7,984 bases of DNA from Flavipsychrobacter sp. GTDB lineage: Bacteria; Bacteroidota; Bacteroidia; Chitinophagales; Chitinophagaceae. The stretch spans positions 1-7,984 of the forward strand of contig JAJNBR010000259.1 in assembly GCA_021156265.1 (NCBI GenBank), read 5' to 3'. The notes beneath the pieces are model-generated. The model was given only the letters and a program-made list of their open reading frames with translations. It did not search any database and was not told the origin of the DNA. Below, piece by piece: positions 6,317 through 7,984 of this stretch. Position numbers and translations under genes: made by a program. Every line of letters starts with the position of its first letter. Within the stretch, counting starts at the first letter, position 1.

Positions 6317-6490
6317 ATGAAAAACATCCGAACTCTGAAAAGCCCTGTCAATACGGCGTTTCTGCAATTACACAGTCCTGGAGACAGGAAGAGAAATACA
6401 ATTCATGACAAAAGCGGCAACAAAAGTTATCAACACATAGTGGAGAATCTAATTTCACAGGTGATACAAAAAACGCGGAATAGTTTTTAG
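6317..6490 (+). CDS. Possible small protein, 57 residues, unrecognised
   Basis: This is a candidate only. The frame opening at the ATG at 6317 gives 57 residues; an ATG at 6308 would add three (MII), and the frame stays open back to 6254. The product begins MKNIRTLKSPVN and is basic and Asn/Lys/Ser-rich, with a possible amphipathic helix near the end (HIVENLISQVIQK). There is no signal peptide, membrane helix or known motif. In favour: a consensus promoter lies about 130 bp upstream on the same strand, an A-rich stretch precedes the start, and the 496-base gap is otherwise unexplained. Against: the size is small and no homologue is recalled. The stop lies 103 bp before phaC with no terminator between, so the two could share a transcript. 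Confidence 0.35.
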   Translation: MKNIRTLKSPVNTAFLQLHSPGDRKRNTIHDKSGNKSYQHIVENLISQVIQKTRNSF

Positions 6491-6567
6491 ATTGTAATAA
6501 GAGAGCTTTAATAAGAAGTTTCTGTAACATTTTCGTTTTAAATCATATTATTCATAATTATTCTCCT

Positions 6568-6575
6568 TACCTTCG
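6568..6575 (+). promoter_or_regulatory. Probable -7 element of the phaC-like gene
   Basis: TACCTTCG differs by one base from the Bacteroidota -7 consensus TAnnTTTG and ends 18 nt before the ATG at 6594, a typical distance. The AT-rich upstream sequence has no TTG at the right spacing, so the -33 half is weak. Expression could also come from the promoter at 6154-6185. Confidence 0.45.
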
Positions 6576-6593
6576 CGCAAATTTTTTTAAAAT

Positions 6594-7646
6594 ATGAATT
6601 TTAACCCGGCAGGCATTATTGAAGAACTGGCAGCAACCACCCAGAAACTGGCCAAAGGCTATGAAACACTTAAAGCTATAGATGAAGTTGATGTGGCCAC
6701 TACGGCGAAAGAGCTGGTGTGGCAGAGAGACAAGATCAGCATGTATCATTATATAAGGGAAACACCCGCTAAGTGCAAAACACCGGTGCTGGTATCGTTT
6801 GCCATGCTGAACCGTCACGACGTACTGGACCTGCAGCCCGACCGCAGCCTGATGAAGCGCCTGCTGGACGAAGGACTGGATATATATATAATGGACTGGG
6901 GCTATCACAACAAAAGCGACCGCTACCTGACCATGGAAGATTACATAGACGGCTACCTGAACGATGCAGTAGATTTTGTTCGCAAGAGCAATAAGGTAGA
7001 TAAGATCCATAAAATGGGTATCTGCCAGGGCGGTACTTTCTCCATGATCTACGCTTCCCTGTACCCCGAGAAGCTGAAGAGCCTGACCACTTATGTGGCT
7101 CCTTACGATTTCTCTACCAACAACTGCATGCTGTACCGCTGGACCAAACATGTGGACGTGGATGCTATGGTTGACCAGTTGGGCACCGTACCGGGCGAGA
7201 TGATCGACCAGGCATTCGGTTTCCTGAAGCCAAGCATGGGCATCACCAAATACCTCGGTGTGATGGACTCACTCGAGGACAAGGACAAACTGATGAACTT
7301 CCTGCGCATGGAGCAATGGAAGAGTGACCTGCCGGCCATACCGGGTGAGATGTACCGTAAGTACATCAAAGACCTCTTCCGCGACAACAAACTGATAAAA
7401 GGTGAAATGGAACTGGGCGGCCGTAAGGTTGACCTGAAAAATATGACCGTACCATTCCTCAATGTGTACGCCACAGACGACAACATTATCCCCAACGAGA
7501 GCACGCTGCCTATCATGGACGCCATCGGCTCGAAGGATAAAAAGAACTACCCGTTCCCAGGAGGGCACATCGGGGTGTTCGTTGGTGGTAAGTCGCAAAA
7601 GGAACTAGCCCCCGCAGTAGCCAGGTGGGTTACCGAAAAGGGCTAA
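6594..7646 (+). CDS. phaC: Class III polyhydroxyalkanoate synthase subunit PhaC-like protein
   Basis: This is a 350-residue alpha/beta-hydrolase-fold protein matching class III PHA synthase PhaC, which joins hydroxyacyl-CoA units into polyester granules and normally works with a PhaE partner. The lipase-like box is GICQGG at 142-147 with nucleophile C144, the Cys that separates synthases from ordinary Ser hydrolases. The other catalytic residues are D296 (ATDDNIIP) and H325 (PGGHIG). Length and spacing agree with the Allochromatium type (about 355 residues; Cys149, Asp302, His331). Conserved MDWG (100-103) and W183 regions are also present. The gene stands alone between its own promoter region and a strong terminator, with no phaE next to it. 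Codons for Asn, Asp and Tyr end mostly in C, more than in neighbouring genes, which hints at high expression. A related depolymerase or esterase is less likely because of C144. Confidence 0.88.
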   Translation: MNFNPAGIIEELAATTQKLAKGYETLKAIDEVDVATTAKELVWQRDKISMYHYIRETPAKCKTPVLVSFAMLNRHDVLDLQPDRSLMKRLLDEGLDIYIMDWGYHNKSDRYLTMEDYIDGYLNDAVDFVRKSNKVDKIHKMGICQGGTFSMIYASLYPEKLKSLTTYVAPYDFSTNNCMLYRWTKHVDVDAMVDQLGTVPGEMIDQAFGFLKPSMGITKYLGVMDSLEDKDKLMNFLRMEQWKSDLPAIPGEMYRKYIKDLFRDNKLIKGEMELGGRKVDLKNMTVPFLNVYATDDNIIPNESTLPIMDAIGSKDKKNYPFPGGHIGVFVGGKSQKELAPAVARWVTEKG

Positions 7647-7652
7647 AATGAC

Positions 7653-7683
7653 AAAGGTGTGCTAGGACTAGCACACCTTTTTT
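7653..7683 (+). terminator. Rho-independent terminator of the phaC-like gene
   Basis: AAAGGTGTGCTA (7653-7664) and TAGCACACCTTT (7669-7680) form a perfect 12-bp stem with a GGAC loop. A run of six T (7678-7683) closes the structure. It begins 7 nt after the phaC stop. A-rich sequence on its left could give weak activity in the opposite direction too. Confidence 0.92.
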
Positions 7684-7799
7684 CATTAATCACACACACA
7701 ACTGAAAACTGATTTTCATAATGACAAGTAAAAGCTGGTATCGGCTCTTACATATTAAGTCACTTTTTAAAGATCTTTGTTTACTACACTATAAGGGTT

Positions 7800-7824
7800 A
7801 AAAAAGCCGTTCCAGCGGAAACGG
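7800..7824 (-). terminator. Second terminator of the right-edge minus-strand gene
   Basis: On the minus strand CCGTTTCC pairs with GGAACGG across a GCT loop, with one bulged T, and is followed by C and six T (7800-7805). It lies behind the first terminator and would catch read-through before the phaC terminator. The bulge weakens it slightly. Confidence 0.55.
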
Positions 7825-7833
7825 GGTGAGCGT

Positions 7834-7874
7834 AAAACAAAGCACCCTTCTAAAGTATCACTTTAAAAGGGTGC
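7834..7874 (-). terminator. First terminator of the right-edge minus-strand gene
   Basis: GCACCCTT (7842-7849) pairs with AAGGGTGC (7867-7874), and inside it TAAAG (7851-7855) pairs with CTTTA (7861-7865), with one C/A mismatch and a 5-nt loop. On the minus strand the stem is followed by TTTGTTTT. It starts 26 nt after the stop codon at 7901. Confidence 0.8.
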
Positions 7875-7900
7875 AAATAGTGGTGTTAATAACTTCTGTA

Positions 7901-7984
7901 CTAGCGGTTGCCCTGGTTGCCCGATTGAGAGCCACCCTGCTTGCCAGACTGAGAACCACCCTGGTTGCCCTGCTGAGAGCCACC
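7901..7984 (-). CDS. C-terminal end of a Gly/Ser/Gln/Asn-repeat protein (partial)
   Basis: Only the last 27 codons are in the window; the gene continues past the right edge. The visible tail is three consecutive octapeptides of consensus GGSQSGNQ (the first has Q for S at position 5, the second K for N at position 7), then GNR and a TAG stop. Such low-complexity tails occur on small KGG-motif general stress proteins of Bacteroidota, but the KGG part, if any, is outside the window, so that identity is only a guess. The reading frame is supported by the strict 24-nt repeat period and by two terminators placed correctly behind the stop. Confidence 0.7.
   Translation of the reverse strand, partial: GGSQQGNQGGSQSGKQGGSQSGNQGNR
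7911..7984. repeat. 24-bp tandem repeat, three copies to the window edge
   Basis: Units lie at 7911-7934, 7935-7958 and 7959-7982, each starting CCCTG on the plus strand and ending GAGAGCCA or GAGAACCA. The repeat probably continues beyond the window. Differences between copies fall at both silent and replacement positions. The period is a multiple of three, so gain or loss of a unit keeps the minus-strand reading frame. Confidence 0.85.

Noticed and set aside
6567..7151. 194-codon open frame on the minus strand
   Set aside because: It is antisense to phaC. The plus-strand protein shows catalytic motifs, promoter and terminator, and the antisense product resembles nothing known.
7103..7525. 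140-codon open frame on the minus strand
   Set aside because: Another antisense shadow of phaC, with no promoter or terminator in the matching orientation.
7769..7778. Palindrome AAAGATCTTT in the 7684-7799 gap
   Set aside because: A 10-bp AT-rich palindrome without a neighbouring promoter or second copy is expected by chance; the rest of the gap shows nothing.

Overview
The window looks like chromosomal DNA of a Bacteroidota bacterium, probably of the Chitinophagaceae type. Three things support this. One protein carries a type IX secretion (T9SS) type A sorting domain. Several intergenic regions hold Bacteroidota-type promoters (TTG, 19-20 nt spacer, TAnnTTTG). Gene starts lack clear Shine-Dalgarno sequences. 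I see no phage, insertion sequence, CRISPR or RNA gene, and most of the window is ordinary housekeeping or envelope content.

Layout, left to right. Bases 39-464 (+) encode a stand-alone receiver-domain response regulator. Bases 690-3184 (+) form a tight three-gene Mla-type lipid transport operon: an MlaE-like permease, an MlaF-like ATPase and an MlaD/MCE protein, with gaps of 4 and 7 nt. A TMEM175-type potassium channel gene follows after 20 nt (3205-3831, +) and may be co-transcribed. Three minus-strand genes come next. A secreted FG-GAP beta-propeller protein (3828-5153) overlaps the channel gene tail to tail by 4 bp and ends inside its T9SS sorting domain. An unrecognised 86-residue protein (5237-5497) sits behind a promoter decorated with TGTACA palindromes. 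A DUF1905/YdeI-like protein (5588-6097) follows.

The 496-base stretch 6098-6593 holds a good plus-strand promoter, a 5' hairpin, a possible 57-residue small protein and the promoter region of the next gene. Bases 6594-7646 (+) encode a class III PHA synthase-like enzyme (PhaC) with catalytic Cys, Asp and His visible, followed by a perfect 12-bp terminator. At the right edge, a minus-strand gene enters with only its last 27 codons, made of a Gly/Ser/Gln/Asn octapeptide repeat, and it ends in two successive terminators.

The clearest functional unit is the Mla operon. The MCE protein should be anchored in the inner membrane on the permease and ATPase and move phospholipid between the membranes; the channel gene adds a second membrane function. 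The most unusual signals are the operator-like TGTACA cluster around 5491-5574, the shortened T9SS sorting domain, a monocistronic phaC without a visible phaE partner, and the leader region in front of phaC. I found no clear evidence of a wholly new multi-gene system.
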